From positions 3,286,001 to 3,350,000 of the forward strand of contig OZ244928.1 of NCBI GenBank assembly GCA_965221985.1: a DNA stretch of 64,000 bases, read 5' to 3'. A program made the position numbers and the translations under genes. Numbering within the stretch: the stretch's first letter is position 1; each line of letters opens with the position of its first letter. The stretch is from J054 sp965221985 (GTDB lineage Bacteria; Pseudomonadota; Gammaproteobacteria; Steroidobacterales; GCA-2729495). Of this stretch, positions 54,983 through 63,913 are shown piece after piece. The notes under the pieces were generated by a model, which saw nothing but the letters and a program-made list of their open reading frames with translations, was not told the origin of the DNA and searched no databases.

Positions 54983-55795
54983 CTAGTCCCGGCGAGCCTC
55001 CGCCATTTGCGTCATGCCGCAGCGCATATCGAGCCGGCGGTTAAATTCTTGTTCACCAAAGACCTTCTGCGGCAGGACGTTCATGGGGTCAGTGCGATAA
55101 CCCAGTTCGCGCACGGCAAAATCATAGGCCTGTTGCGCCTGACGCTGCTCCTCGGGTAGTTCATCGGCATCGTCTAGCCAGCGAAACCAGCGATCAACGA
55201 AGCTGCCGAGGAATTTCTCACAAGTCGTAATATTGTCGTCGTTCAATTCGGCCGTGGAACTCACCGCACAGGGCGACATCAGCGCACGCAGATAGGTTCC
55301 ATGACTCACAAAGCGGGTCCAATCCGGATCGCTACGAAAATTCAAGAACCCTTCGTTGGCCGGCTCATAGTATTTTTGCAAGTAGTCGTAGTTGGTGCGC
55401 AGATCGACCCGTGGGGTGTATTCTGCATAGAAATAGAGCTTCGGAATAGTGCCAAATATGACCGCCAAATGAGGCACCTGGGTCTGCTGGCCGAGAAACA
55501 CCGTGGCATTCATGTCCAAGATGCTCGCTTTGCGATTGCCGATCCACGAGTGGACCAGCCAATCGACTTCCTTGCCGCTATACGCATTGAACGAGCCTTC
55601 GAGCTGACTGTCCGGTGAGGTGAAATAGTCCTCACCCTCGCAAGAATGATGCTTGCTGACATCGAAGCGTTGCTGCACGCGTTCAACGATTTTTTCATGG
55701 ATATTCCAGCACCGCTCCCAAGCGCGCGACACATCCACGTCGGGATTTTCCGACAGGAACTGCATAATGGTCTTAGTTTCTATGCCGGTACTCAT
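54983..55795 (-). CDS. Probable red chlorophyll catabolite reductase/bilin-reductase-like protein
   Basis: A 270-residue protein. The central block VPHLAVIFGTIPKLYFYAEY, then PRVDLRTNYDYLQKYYEP and later RFVSHGTYLRALMSPCAVSS, has the order seen in red chlorophyll catabolite reductase and the wider ferredoxin-dependent bilin reductase family (P-H-L, then PR-DL, DYL-KYYE, then Y-RA--SP-A). No N-terminal signal. If correct it would reduce a linear or opened tetrapyrrole with ferredoxin electrons. Bacterial relatives are not well characterised, so the substrate may differ. The match is read by eye and needs profile comparison. Confidence 0.55.
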   Translation of the reverse strand: MSTGIETKTIMQFLSENPDVDVSRAWERCWNIHEKIVERVQQRFDVSKHHSCEGEDYFTSPDSQLEGSFNAYSGKEVDWLVHSWIGNRKASILDMNATVFLGQQTQVPHLAVIFGTIPKLYFYAEYTPRVDLRTNYDYLQKYYEPANEGFLNFRSDPDWTRFVSHGTYLRALMSPCAVSSTAELNDDNITTCEKFLGSFVDRWFRWLDDADELPEEQRQAQQAYDFAVRELGYRTDPMNVLPQKVFGEQEFNRRLDMRCGMTQMAEARRD

Positions 55796-56163
55796 ACAAT
55801 GCTCCGCGTTACGATTCTGGGGCCGAAAAGGCTGGAAAGTCTACTCGGCGTGAAGCGAAATTTATAGTACCGCGGCGTCTGTCCGCACTGGCGCCGCAGT
55901 TGAATCGAAGCCTTCAGGGGATCTTTGCCGCCAACCAAGTCCACTCAGCCCTAGCATTCCGGCCAGACAGCCAGCCCCTGTTACCCGGCGACGGGACCGA
56001 ACCCGAACCTCGAATAAACCGGGGCATTCCGAAAAAAGCGGCAATCGCGGTCCCCTCGATCGCTGCATGAATGACCAATGCATGCGGCTAAAATATCATG
56101 GCGGCGGCTGTTATCTTGTCGTGAGTGACCGGCAAGCCACACAGTAACCAGGAGCGATAGCCC
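55796..56163. other. Divergent intergenic region
   Basis: About 370 bases between the bilin-reductase-like gene (minus) and an alpha/beta hydrolase (plus). It should contain both promoters. No gene seen; a plus-strand frame at 55646-55867 overlaps coding sequence and looks spurious. Confidence 0.5.
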
Positions 56164-56967
56164 ATGCCCAGTGCCCATATTAATAACCACCAGATGTACT
56201 ACGAAATCCATGGCGGTGGAGACCCCGCGATATGCATGGGCGGCTGGGGGAGTTATTGCCACGGTGGGGAAGGCGCCTTAGCCCGCGGACTGACGGACAA
56301 GTTTCAAGTCCTGCTGATTGACTACCGCGGCATCGGGGATTCCGACGACGATATGGAAATCGAACCCAGTATGGCATTGCATGCAGCGGACGTGATTGAA
56401 CTGCTGGATCACCTTGGCTGGTCCAAGGTTCACTTCATCGGCTTGGTCGGCATGGGCGCCTGCATCGCGCAGGAAGTTGCCATCACTCGGCCCGATCTAG
56501 TACGCAGCATGGTCAATATGGGTGCCTGGGCGAAAGTGGATCCGTTTCTGCAGGATCAACTCGAAATCTTTCGCGACGTGCATCGCGACTGCGGGTTTTT
56601 CGCCTTTCAAAAGCATGTCTGCACCATGAGTTTTCTGCCCGAGTTCTACAATGCAAACCGGCAGCGGCTACTGGGGCCCCAAGGACCCTGGAATGAGCTC
56701 AATGGCCGCTATCCGGCCCATGCACGATTGGTGGACGCCTGCATCGCCCACGATGCTTTGGATAGGCTCGATAAAATCACCGCACCCTCCCTCATCATTC
56801 ATGCTGGCAAGGACGTGGTGACCAGCCCGCGTTACACCCTGCCGTTGGAGCAAGGCATACCGAGCGCGGAGGGCGTGATGATGGAAGAAATCGCCCATGT
56901 GGTAGCGGGCAAAGCGCAAAAAATCGCTTTTTGCAATGTCCTGTTTGAGTTTCTGGACCGGCAGTAG
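56164..56967 (+). CDS. Alpha/beta-fold protein without Ser nucleophile
   Basis: A 267-residue alpha/beta-hydrolase-fold protein. The oxyanion region is MGGWGSYCHGGEG, the acidic turn LLIDYRGIGDSDD, and the elbow FIGLVGMGACIAQEVA, where a Ser is replaced (G-L-V-G-M-G instead of G-x-S-x-G). Acid IIHAGKDVVTS and a late EIAHVVAG with the His are present. This could be a lyase-like or cofactor-independent oxygenase type, or a non-catalytic relative. SD AGGAG precedes the ATG by about 8 bases. It shares a one-base stop/start overlap with the following ferredoxin-like gene. Confidence 0.85.
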   Translation: MPSAHINNHQMYYEIHGGGDPAICMGGWGSYCHGGEGALARGLTDKFQVLLIDYRGIGDSDDDMEIEPSMALHAADVIELLDHLGWSKVHFIGLVGMGACIAQEVAITRPDLVRSMVNMGAWAKVDPFLQDQLEIFRDVHRDCGFFAFQKHVCTMSFLPEFYNANRQRLLGPQGPWNELNGRYPAHARLVDACIAHDALDRLDKITAPSLIIHAGKDVVTSPRYTLPLEQGIPSAEGVMMEEIAHVVAGKAQKIAFCNVLFEFLDRQ

Positions 56968-57365
56968 TGGACCGCGCCAACACGGGCGAATCCTGGGAAG
57001 AGCGTATCGATCGCCTGGGTATTCTGCAGATCCGCCGGCATATTTTTTTGTGCTGCGACCAAAGCAAACCGAAATGTTGTGATCGCGATCAGAGCCTGCT
57101 TGCCTGGAAGTTTCTGAAGAAGCGCCTGGCGGAGTTGAACCTGACCAGCCATGGTGGCATTTATAGAAGCAAGGCGAACTGCCTGCAGGTTTGCAGCTCG
57201 GGGCCCATTGCCGTGGTCTACCCGGAAGGCATATGGTACAGAGACTGCGATCCCGACGTGTTGGAACGCATCATCCAGGAACATTTGATCGGCGGCCACC
57301 CGGTCAGAGACTTTCAGATTGCCGAGCATCCGCTGCCCGCGAGTTCTGATGACCCGGCGACTTAG
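56967..57365 (+). CDS. Thioredoxin-fold [2Fe-2S] ferredoxin
   Basis: A 132-residue protein of the Shethna/Trx-like ferredoxin type. Cysteines are in HIFLCCDQSKPKCCDRD, KANCLQVCSSGP and GIWYRDC; the SKPKCC and NCLQVCSSGP parts give the C-x-n-C and C-x3-C cluster ligands usual for the group. The start is GTG, whose first G is the last base of the preceding TAG (TAGTG), so translation is coupled to the alpha/beta-fold gene. The coupling suggests a shared redox or hydrolytic reaction, not identified. Confidence 0.87.
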   Translation: MDRANTGESWEERIDRLGILQIRRHIFLCCDQSKPKCCDRDQSLLAWKFLKKRLAELNLTSHGGIYRSKANCLQVCSSGPIAVVYPEGIWYRDCDPDVLERIIQEHLIGGHPVRDFQIAEHPLPASSDDPAT

Positions 57366-57526
57366 CTTAGCGATGCAATAAAGTGATTTACGCTAGAGCA
57401 AGACCTGTCATCATCAAACCATGAATCTTACCCGGGGACCCCGTCACCACTTCAGGGACAACTTTCCTGCGGTTTACTCCGGATTGTTCACTGGCCCCAA
57501 CATTCCAGGTCGCGGAAGATCACGCG

Positions 57527-57778
57527 ATGCGACAACAGCTTCCCAGACGCGCCGTGCTACTGGGTTTGGGCCTGGTCTTTTTATCTGCCCCGCTCTTCGG
57601 CGCGCCCAGTCGGCAAACCAAAGCCAGAGCGGCCAAGAAGAAAGCTTGTGACAAGCTCAAGCGGCGGATTCGGCGTATCGAATCCCGTATGCGGGCGGGA
57701 TATCGGGCAAAGTCCGGCAGGCGCTACCGGCGGCAACTTAGGGAACTGAACGAAGAACGATTTAGGCGCTGTTCATGA
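57527..57778 (+). CDS. Small basic secreted protein
   Basis: An 83-residue protein: signal peptide (AVLLGLGLVFLSAPLFGA) followed by a strongly basic, helical mature part rich in Arg and Lys (for example KARAAKKKACDKLKRRIRR) ending RRCS. Two cysteines may form a disulfide or dimer. No family recognised; DNA- or RNA-like or polyanion binding at the cell surface is conceivable. The ribosome site is weak, so reality is moderately certain. Confidence 0.5.
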   Translation: MRQQLPRRAVLLGLGLVFLSAPLFGAPSRQTKARAAKKKACDKLKRRIRRIESRMRAGYRAKSGRRYRRQLRELNEERFRRCS

Positions 57779-58172
57779 AGGCCCGGCGCCCCGTTGAACA
57801 ATTACAGCGCATGCGTGGTTCCCCGACACGGGACTACTCAGGCACTGAGACACGAGGCGCCGGGCGCTAACCAAAGCTTTTGCCGGGCTTTTAAAGAAAA
57901 CCTCGGCCGCTGGGAACGCCCCCGGCTGAGCCATGAAACGACGCTTATCTAAGTGGTCTTGTCGTCTCGTTTGGACTGCCGGGCAGTGGGCGACAGCAGT
58001 ATAACCGACTCCTTGGACGCCTCGCGCGGACAGTGATTTGAGACCTGTCTGCGGCTCTTATACCGAAAAATTATTTAGAATAGTTATTTTAGATCAATAA
58101 CTTATGATCTTGATCTGAAGCGGCGGACGAGATGCCGCATCACAGCGTATCCGTCCGGCGCGCTGCGCTGCG
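57779..58172. other. Convergent gap, no gene seen
   Basis: About 390 bases between the small basic gene (plus) and arsM (minus). It holds GC-rich inverted stretches (GGCCCGGCGCC near 57781 and GGCGCCGGGC near 57855) that could form a long-range hairpin. No gene seen. Confidence 0.45.
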
Positions 58173-59216
58173 TCAACAGCAGCCCGACTCGGCCGATTCA
58201 GCCGCCGCGTCGAAGGGCAGACCCTCACCGCGGCCGGCAAAAATTCCCCGATGAACCCGCTGATCTCCAATAAACTCAAAGTGCGGCGCAAAGCGCGTAT
58301 CGGCCAACATTCGAAAAGTGTTGCCGCTAACAGCAGCGGCTTCACCCGCGACAAAGCGGTGATGCTTGTCGAGTTGAAACGAGTGGTCCGCGTGCTCAAT
58401 GCCGCCGAGATAACGCACCGTCTGCCCGTAGTCTTCCCAGCTAGGTTCCAGATCGGGAATCTTGAACAAGCGATAGGTGGCAGAGAAAAACCGTAGCTCG
58501 CGCAGTTTAGCCGCAAGCTTTGGATCTTCCACGCTTATGGTCTTATCGGTGACTAGACGCGGGTCGGCAAAGCCTGCCGCTTTGACGGTTTGCAAAAAGT
58601 CCTGCCAATACAAAGCGCCGGATAAGCATTCGCCGTACAGGACCGGATCGGCTTGCAATTCCGCGGGAATACGACGATCGGCATAGACATCAGCGAAGTA
58701 CATCTCGCCACCCGGCTTGAGCAGACGCCAAGCTTCTTCGAATACGGCCGGCTTGTCGGTTGCCAGGTTAATGACGCAATTAGAAACGATGACATCGAAG
58801 CTTTCGTCCGCTAGTCCGGTCGCGGCTAAATCTTCGATGTCGCCCTGAATAAATCTCACATTGCTGCGGCCATAGCCGAATGCCTGGGCATGATAGTCCT
58901 GGTGGCGACGAGCCACGGCAAGCTGCTCGGGGGTCATGTCAATACCGACCACCTGCCCTTCTTGCCCCACCAATCCCGCCAATGCGTATACATCACGGCC
59001 GGCGCCACAACCCAAATCCAGCAAGCGAGTTCCGCACAACGCCTCGGGCAATACCAGACCGCAACCGTAGTAGCGGCTTGAAACCTCATCATGAATCTTA
59101 GCCAAGATCGCCTTTAGATAGCCGGGCATGGCTGTGTCAGTGCAACAAGCACTAGTTTTCAAATCCGCGGTGGATTGCAAAGTCTCACCGTAGTACTTCT
59201 GTACTTCTGACTGCAT
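58173..59216 (-). CDS. arsM: Arsenite S-adenosylmethionine methyltransferase
   Basis: A 347-residue enzyme with the ArsM pattern: N-terminal CC pair (TSACC), SAM loop LLDLGCGAGRDVYALA, VIVSNCVINLATDKPA with a conserved catalytic Cys, and YGECLSGALYWQDF with the next one. The C-terminus ends ESGCC, an added thiol pair. ArsM methylates As(III) stepwise using SAM. The minus-strand gene is divergent from the glycosyltransferase pair that follows, so they may share a control region. Together with them it indicates conversion of methylated arsenic to arsenosugars. An inverted repeat (59254-59279) precedes it. Confidence 0.93.
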   Translation of the reverse strand: MQSEVQKYYGETLQSTADLKTSACCTDTAMPGYLKAILAKIHDEVSSRYYGCGLVLPEALCGTRLLDLGCGAGRDVYALAGLVGQEGQVVGIDMTPEQLAVARRHQDYHAQAFGYGRSNVRFIQGDIEDLAATGLADESFDVIVSNCVINLATDKPAVFEEAWRLLKPGGEMYFADVYADRRIPAELQADPVLYGECLSGALYWQDFLQTVKAAGFADPRLVTDKTISVEDPKLAAKLRELRFFSATYRLFKIPDLEPSWEDYGQTVRYLGGIEHADHSFQLDKHHRFVAGEAAAVSGNTFRMLADTRFAPHFEFIGDQRVHRGIFAGRGEGLPFDAAAESAESGCC

Positions 59217-59253
59217 TGGCGACGTAACTCCTGCGCGTTAAGCGGACACTCAC

Positions 59254-59279
59254 CCTAACGGCTTTGGTAGCCGTTTAGG
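59254..59279 (-). promoter_or_regulatory. Inverted repeat upstream of arsM
   Basis: CCTAACGGCT and AGCCGTTTAGG form an imperfect 10-base-pair inverted repeat with a 5-base loop, about 38 bases before the arsM start. It could be a regulator operator (for example an ArsR-type site) or a leader hairpin; I cannot assign it. It lies inside the roughly 360-base divergent promoter region, which otherwise shows no gene. Confidence 0.35.
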
Positions 59280-59572
59280 ATCGCCCCCGGCCAAAAAGTT
59301 CAGCAATGCCCGGCGAAAACCACCAAGCTGCGCTGAATTTATTTGGCTAGCAAGCATACGCGTGCCGCGGCGCCTGCGCTGTCGTCCGGTTGAATTCGTC
59401 CGCAGCGGCACGCGGCAAATCGGCGCGCGTATTACCCGGGGCCACAGTCACAGTAGCAAATAGGATACGCAAGCGCGCGTAGTTCTCAGAAAACCATAGA
59501 GGCAGCTCAAATAGAGGCTTCGCTCCGCCGCCGTGCTTGTTAGCAGCTCTGATAGATGGCTATGCTCCGTCA

Positions 59573-60253
59573 GTGAACGCGCCCGGTCGAAGTATCGCTA
59601 GCTTGGTCATTTTTTGCCGCAGACCGGGTTTGGGCGTGGGCAAACAAAGAATTGCCTCCGTCTTAGGCCAATCCTATGCCCGCGAACTGGGTGAAGCCTT
59701 GTTGCGCACCGCGCTGGAAGACGGCGCGGCCTGGCCGGGTCCGGTAGTCCTCGCGCCGGCGGCCGCTGGCGATGAACACTGGGCAAAAAAAATTGCCCAT
59801 GAGAATTGGCTGATAATACCGCAAGCGAGGGGCAATTTAGGCGAGCGCTTGAATCATGTCGATGACCAACTACGCGGCCGGGGCCATAAAAAAATAATTT
59901 ACATTGGCAGTGACGCACCTACCCTGAATGCAGACTACTACGCCGCCGCCGTTTCAGCTCTGGCCGAGAGCGATATCGTTCTCGGACCCGCGGCGGACGG
60001 CGGCGTTACCTTAATGGGCGCGTGCAAACCTTGGCCCGCGCTCGAGCAGCTTCCGTGGAGTTCGGCAACATTGGGCGAAACCTTAAAATCAGCCTGTATC
60101 GTAACCGGGTATACCGTGGCCGAGTTACCGGAACGCTATGACATCGATGTGCCTGCGGATCTTCTGCGCTTGCGTGCGGATCTTGCTCCGGATCAAAGGC
60201 CGGCGCGGCAAGCACTTCTCGCCTGGTTAGACAATGCGACACCGGGTACATGA
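59573..60253 (+). CDS. TIGR04282-type arsenosugar glycosyltransferase
   Basis: About 226 residues of a DUF2064/rSAM-associated glycosyltransferase: FCRRPGLGVGKQRIASVLG near the start, IIYIGSDAPTLNADYY with the metal-binding aspartate, and VLGPAADGGVTLMG. I start at the GTG 59573 (MNAPGRSIASL); a TTG at 59537 would give a longer N-terminus. These proteins accompany ArsM in arsenosugar clusters. Its stop overlaps the next gene by four bases (ATGA), so they are coupled. Confidence 0.85.
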   Translation: MNAPGRSIASLVIFCRRPGLGVGKQRIASVLGQSYARELGEALLRTALEDGAAWPGPVVLAPAAAGDEHWAKKIAHENWLIIPQARGNLGERLNHVDDQLRGRGHKKIIYIGSDAPTLNADYYAAAVSALAESDIVLGPAADGGVTLMGACKPWPALEQLPWSSATLGETLKSACIVTGYTVAELPERYDIDVPADLLRLRADLAPDQRPARQALLAWLDNATPGT

Positions 60254-60966
60254 GATCGGCGGGCGACACGCAGGGCAAAGGGAAACTAAGCCTGATTGTT
60301 CCCGTATTGGGTGACATCCAGGAACTCAGCACATTACTCCAGGCTTTGCAATCAGGCACGTCGACTCCCGACGAGATCATCGTGGTGGATGGCGCTGGAG
60401 CTGCGCAATGTCAATCGCTCTGTGCTGCGACCGGCGCAAAATATCTAGCCGCAGGCGGCGGGCGTGGCAAGCAATTACGCGCGGGTGCCGGGACGGCCGC
60501 CGGTGACTGGCTTTGGTTTCTACACGCGGACACTCAACCCAGCCAGCAGGCCTGCGCAGCCATTCGCGCAAGCCTGCAACGGGGCGCGGCCGGAGGCTGT
60601 TTGCAGTTTCGCTTTGCCGGGCCCGCATCACGAGGGCGAGCGCTGCTCGCGAGACTAATCAACTGGCGCACGCGTATTGGAATTCCTTATGGCGATCAAG
60701 GTTTATTTGCAACACGCCAAGCCTACGAAGCCGCGGGCGGTTTCGCCAGCGATGCCCTGTTTGAAGAAGTCCCACTGGTACGCGGTCTCCGGCGCGTTGG
60801 CCGCTTCGATCACCTGCCCGCGCGCATTGATGTTTCACCGCGCCGCTGGGAACAGCAGGGTTGGCTACGCAGAAGTTTAGCCAACCGCCTATTGGCCATG
60901 GGCTACATGCTGGGTGTTTCACCGGGAACCCTCGCCAAGCTCTACCGTCCCATGGCTAACGATTAA
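60250..60966 (+). CDS. TIGR04283-type glycosyltransferase (GT2)
   Basis: A 238-residue GT2-like enzyme: KLSLIVPVLGDIQELSTLLQ, IVVDGAGAAQC, then KQLRAGAGTAAGDWLWFLHA with DTQP as the DxD-like site, and YGDQGLFATRQAYEAAGGF. This is the second glycosyltransferase commonly found beside the TIGR04282 type in arsenosugar or related clusters. It is translationally coupled to the gene before it (ATGA overlap) and followed after about 9 bases by the radical SAM gene. Confidence 0.9.
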   Translation: MRSAGDTQGKGKLSLIVPVLGDIQELSTLLQALQSGTSTPDEIIVVDGAGAAQCQSLCAATGAKYLAAGGGRGKQLRAGAGTAAGDWLWFLHADTQPSQQACAAIRASLQRGAAGGCLQFRFAGPASRGRALLARLINWRTRIGIPYGDQGLFATRQAYEAAGGFASDALFEEVPLVRGLRRVGRFDHLPARIDVSPRRWEQQGWLRRSLANRLLAMGYMLGVSPGTLAKLYRPMAND

Positions 60967-60975
60967 GGGCGATAG

Positions 60976-61887
60976 ATGTTGCAAGCCACCAAAACCGACT
61001 GGCTAAGCACTGCGGACGGCACACCGCGTGGCTATATTCAGCCGCATACTTTGGAAGAGTTGTGGTTTCACACTGGCACCGCTTGCAACCTAGAATGTCC
61101 TTTCTGCCTAGAGGGCTCACACCCGGGCGACAATCGTTTGCAGCGCATTAGCCTTGACGATGCCCGCCCCTTGCTGGACGAAGCCCATGCTCTAGGCGTC
61201 AAGCAATTTTCTTTTACCGGCGGTGAACCCTTCATCGTCAAAGACTTTGTCACGATTCTCCGCCACGCCGCGCAGCTACGGCCCTGTTTGGTATTAACCA
61301 ATGGTACCGATCCTTTGCTAAAACGATTAGCGGACATAGAAACGCTGGTCGACACCAACTTTCCGATTTCGTTTCGCATCAGCATCGACTATGCCGATGA
61401 ACGCCGCCACGACGATGGCCGCGGTGCCGGCAATTTCGTCAAAGCCTTGCATGGGCTGCGGACGCTGCATGGTTTGGGTTTTAACCTGTCCGTGGCCCGG
61501 CAAAGTGATGCTGATGAAGATAGCGAGGTGGTGAATGAAAGCTTTGCGCAGCTACTTCAGGACCAAGGTCTGCCGGGGAATCTGCGCATCGTGTCCTTTC
61601 CTGACTTCGATATCCCAGGTGCGAAACGCGAAGTCCCTACCGTTACCGAAGACTGCATGACCCGCTATCACAACGAAGACAGCCGCCGCGGCTTCATGTG
61701 CGCCTTTAGCAAAATGGTGGTAAAAATCAACGGCCGCATGCGGGTTTATGCTTGCACACTGGTGGATGACGACCCGGACTATGATTGTGGCGGCAGTCTG
61801 GCCGAGGCGCTAGATCGACGCATCATGATGCGCCACCATCGTTGCTACGCCTGCTTCAAGTTCGGCGCAACGTGCAGCGAACTGTGA
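60976..61887 (+). CDS. Radical SAM protein of arsenosugar cluster, atypical
   Basis: A 303-residue radical SAM enzyme. C37, C41 and C44 in TACNLECPFC hold the [4Fe-4S] cluster, and FSFTGGEPFIVKDF is the SAM-binding GGE motif. The C-terminus holds seven cysteines (for example MCAF, YACTL, YDCGG, RCYACFKFGATC), so an auxiliary cluster is likely. The arsenosugar enzyme ArsS is usually a different radical SAM type (CHVDAGP-containing). This one lies in the right place but looks like another subfamily. The product should be a nucleoside- or sugar-linked arsenical (inference). Confidence 0.85.
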   Translation: MLQATKTDWLSTADGTPRGYIQPHTLEELWFHTGTACNLECPFCLEGSHPGDNRLQRISLDDARPLLDEAHALGVKQFSFTGGEPFIVKDFVTILRHAAQLRPCLVLTNGTDPLLKRLADIETLVDTNFPISFRISIDYADERRHDDGRGAGNFVKALHGLRTLHGLGFNLSVARQSDADEDSEVVNESFAQLLQDQGLPGNLRIVSFPDFDIPGAKREVPTVTEDCMTRYHNEDSRRGFMCAFSKMVVKINGRMRVYACTLVDDDPDYDCGGSLAEALDRRIMMRHHRCYACFKFGATCSEL

Positions 61888-61909
61888 CGATAGAAGCGGC
61901 GGCGAGTCT

Positions 61910-62860
61910 CTAAGCCGGGAAGAAGTCGATGGGTTTGGTTGTGGTTACCGGCGCCACATCTTTCTTAGCAAAGCGGAACAACTTCACGCGCTGCACCAAT
62001 TTGCGTTGCAGCTCTTCGTCGACCAGTTCACTGGACACCACTTCGCATAAAGATACGGCCCCTGAGGGTTCGATGGTCAAACGCAGGACCAATTTGCCTT
62101 GCAAACTAGGGTCCCTACGCAGAGCTCGATTGTAAAGCGCATAAATCGCGCCCTTGTTCTTGTCGAAGACCATTTCAATTTCTTCGCGGCTGCGGGCTGA
62201 GCGCTGGCTGTCGCCCGTCCGCGTCGGTGCGGGTCCGGCCGATTGCAAACCGGCAACGGTGCTGGACACACTGGTGGTCGAGCGGCCCGCTAGGCCTGCG
62301 CCACCGGTGTCGCGGCTCATGGCAGCGGTATTGATGCCACCACTGGCACGACCAACTCGCGAAGTAATCATGGAACGCTCACTGCGCTCGGCCTCGCCAG
62401 CTGCACCGGCCAGCTGGCGTTGATTCGTCACGCTGGCGACAACTTGATTATCGCGCAGATCGGCCAATTCATCGGCGAAGGGCAACAAGCCAGCCACGGC
62501 GGCTTTTTCGCGCGCCTTTTCAGGCACAACAACCGGCTCGGGTTTGGGAGTTCTTTCCACAAGCCTTTCCACCGGTTTCACGGGTTCCGGTTTAGGCTCC
62601 GGTTTCACAGGTTCGGGCTCTTGGCGCACCACTGGCGGTGGAGGCGGTGGTTCGGGTTTGTCCAGCAACAACCGGGCAAAGCGTTCCGGTACTTCTTCCT
62701 CGGCGCTGCGATCCAGCTCGGGCACCGGCAAGAAGCTAAACACCAGACTCAGTACTGCAACCGCGATGACAATGCGCTTGAGAATTTCACGGAACTGATC
62801 ATCGTGATCAAAGGACGTGTCCCAAGCAAGCTGGTACGTGCGGTAGTAGTAAGCAACCAC
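61910..62860 (-). CDS. TonB/AgmX-type energy transducer
   Basis: A 316-residue protein with a short cytoplasmic start (including WDTSFDHDDQFREILKRIV), one membrane helix at about residues 29-48 (IVIAVAVLSLVFSFL), a proline-rich spacer (PPPPPVVRQEPEPVKPEPK), and a C-terminal domain of AgmX/TonB type (LRRDPSLQGKLVLRLTIEPS and on). It transmits proton-motive force from the inner-membrane ExbB/ExbD complex to the outer membrane. It ends the minus-strand operon; the stop is followed by the radical SAM gene stop, tail to tail. Confidence 0.88.
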   Translation of the reverse strand: MVAYYYRTYQLAWDTSFDHDDQFREILKRIVIAVAVLSLVFSFLPVPELDRSAEEEVPERFARLLLDKPEPPPPPPVVRQEPEPVKPEPKPEPVKPVERLVERTPKPEPVVVPEKAREKAAVAGLLPFADELADLRDNQVVASVTNQRQLAGAAGEAERSERSMITSRVGRASGGINTAAMSRDTGGAGLAGRSTTSVSSTVAGLQSAGPAPTRTGDSQRSARSREEIEMVFDKNKGAIYALYNRALRRDPSLQGKLVLRLTIEPSGAVSLCEVVSSELVDEELQRKLVQRVKLFRFAKKDVAPVTTTKPIDFFPA

Positions 62861-62867
62861 GGCAGCT

Positions 62868-63407
62868 CTACCCTCTTATCCCAGCATTACCGGCGATGCT
62901 TGCTTGAGCGGACGGTGCCCGTTGCAACACGGCCAAGGAAATGCGGCCGTAGTCAGCAGCCGTGCAGGTGGCCATCACGCGTTTGAGCAACTTATAGGGC
63001 AACTCTTTGTCACCCATGATGGTGACTTCGCGCTTGGCAATATCCGTTCGCGCGGCTTTGCGCAGAACTCGGTCTGTTTGTGCACGCAGCTCATCGCGCA
63101 GACCGGGAATTACTAAGTCTTTCGATGCCAAGACATCAGCAACACTGGCAACGGGCCGGCCTTGCACCAAAACTTGCTTGTCGGTGACCACAACCACCAC
63201 ATTTTCCCGGGCCTTTTCTTCGGCGACAGACTCAGGCAGTTGCACATCTTTGGCATTGGGCAAGACTTCCACATCGGAAGAATTCACCAACAGAAAGAAC
63301 ACCAAAATGGTGAATATGTCCATCAAGGACACCAGATTCAGCGCCACGGTCTTCTTGCCACGTTGATTGCGGCGCTGCATTCGCTTGGCGCGTTTGGACA
63401 TCTTCAT
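62868..63407 (-). CDS. ExbD/TolR biopolymer transport protein (1)
   Basis: A 179-residue ExbD/TolR family protein: NLVSLMDIFTILVFFLLVNS holds the single membrane helix with the proton-conducting aspartate, and the periplasmic domain (VVVTDKQVLVQGRPV, VMATCTAADYGRISLAV) follows. The gene lies 7 bases upstream of the TonB-like gene and 5 bases downstream of a second ExbD gene, so all belong to one operon. Two ExbD paralogues in tandem are common for this kind of system. Confidence 0.93.
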   Translation of the reverse strand: MKMSKRAKRMQRRNQRGKKTVALNLVSLMDIFTILVFFLLVNSSDVEVLPNAKDVQLPESVAEEKARENVVVVVTDKQVLVQGRPVASVADVLASKDLVIPGLRDELRAQTDRVLRKAARTDIAKREVTIMGDKELPYKLLKRVMATCTAADYGRISLAVLQRAPSAQASIAGNAGIRG

Positions 63408-63412
63408 GTCGG

Positions 63413-63913
63413 CTAGCTCCGTTTCAGCACCGGCGCATCGCCAATGGAAATTTCGGGAAACAACTCGGCCTTGACGAGCTGCCCCGCATTCTCCGCCGGA
63501 TACATGCGCACGGCGTCCATCACCTGAACGAGCACATCGTAGGGGACATCGGTTTCCAGCAGCACGGCGGCATCCAACTTGTCCGGATAGGTCGCCTTCA
63601 CTCGCTTTAGATACCGGGTAAGTCCCGCATAGTCATGTTCACCGGCGCGCATGGGTAGCTGGGTCAGCAGACCCCCACGCCGTTCGCCGACTTCGAGCCG
63701 GTTGTCACGGACGATGACTTCCAGCTGCATGGTTTCGGGCAAGTCATTGGACTGATCCCCGGAGGAGGGCAGGTTCAGTTCCAAAATGGCCAGCCGCGAA
63801 AACACCGCGGTGATCAGCAAGAACGGCACGAGTATCACCATCAAGTTCATGAAGGCGGTGATATTCAAATCAGCCGGATCATGGCTCCGATGTTGGCGCC
63901 AGGAAGCTCTCAT
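63413..63913 (-). CDS. ExbD/TolR biopolymer transport protein (2)
   Basis: A 166-residue paralogue. The membrane helix region is NITAFMNLMVILVPFLLITA; note an Asn-rich polar residue in place of the usual Asp (the Asp of NLVSLMD in the neighbour is FMN here), so the proton path may differ. The periplasmic part is QLEVIVRDNRLEVGERRGGL and YDVLVQVMDAVRMYPAE. It is next to the ExbB end at 63914, where the ATG follows the stop with no gap (TAAATG). Confidence 0.9.
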   Translation of the reverse strand: MRASWRQHRSHDPADLNITAFMNLMVILVPFLLITAVFSRLAILELNLPSSGDQSNDLPETMQLEVIVRDNRLEVGERRGGLLTQLPMRAGEHDYAGLTRYLKRVKATYPDKLDAAVLLETDVPYDVLVQVMDAVRMYPAENAGQLVKAELFPEISIGDAPVLKRS

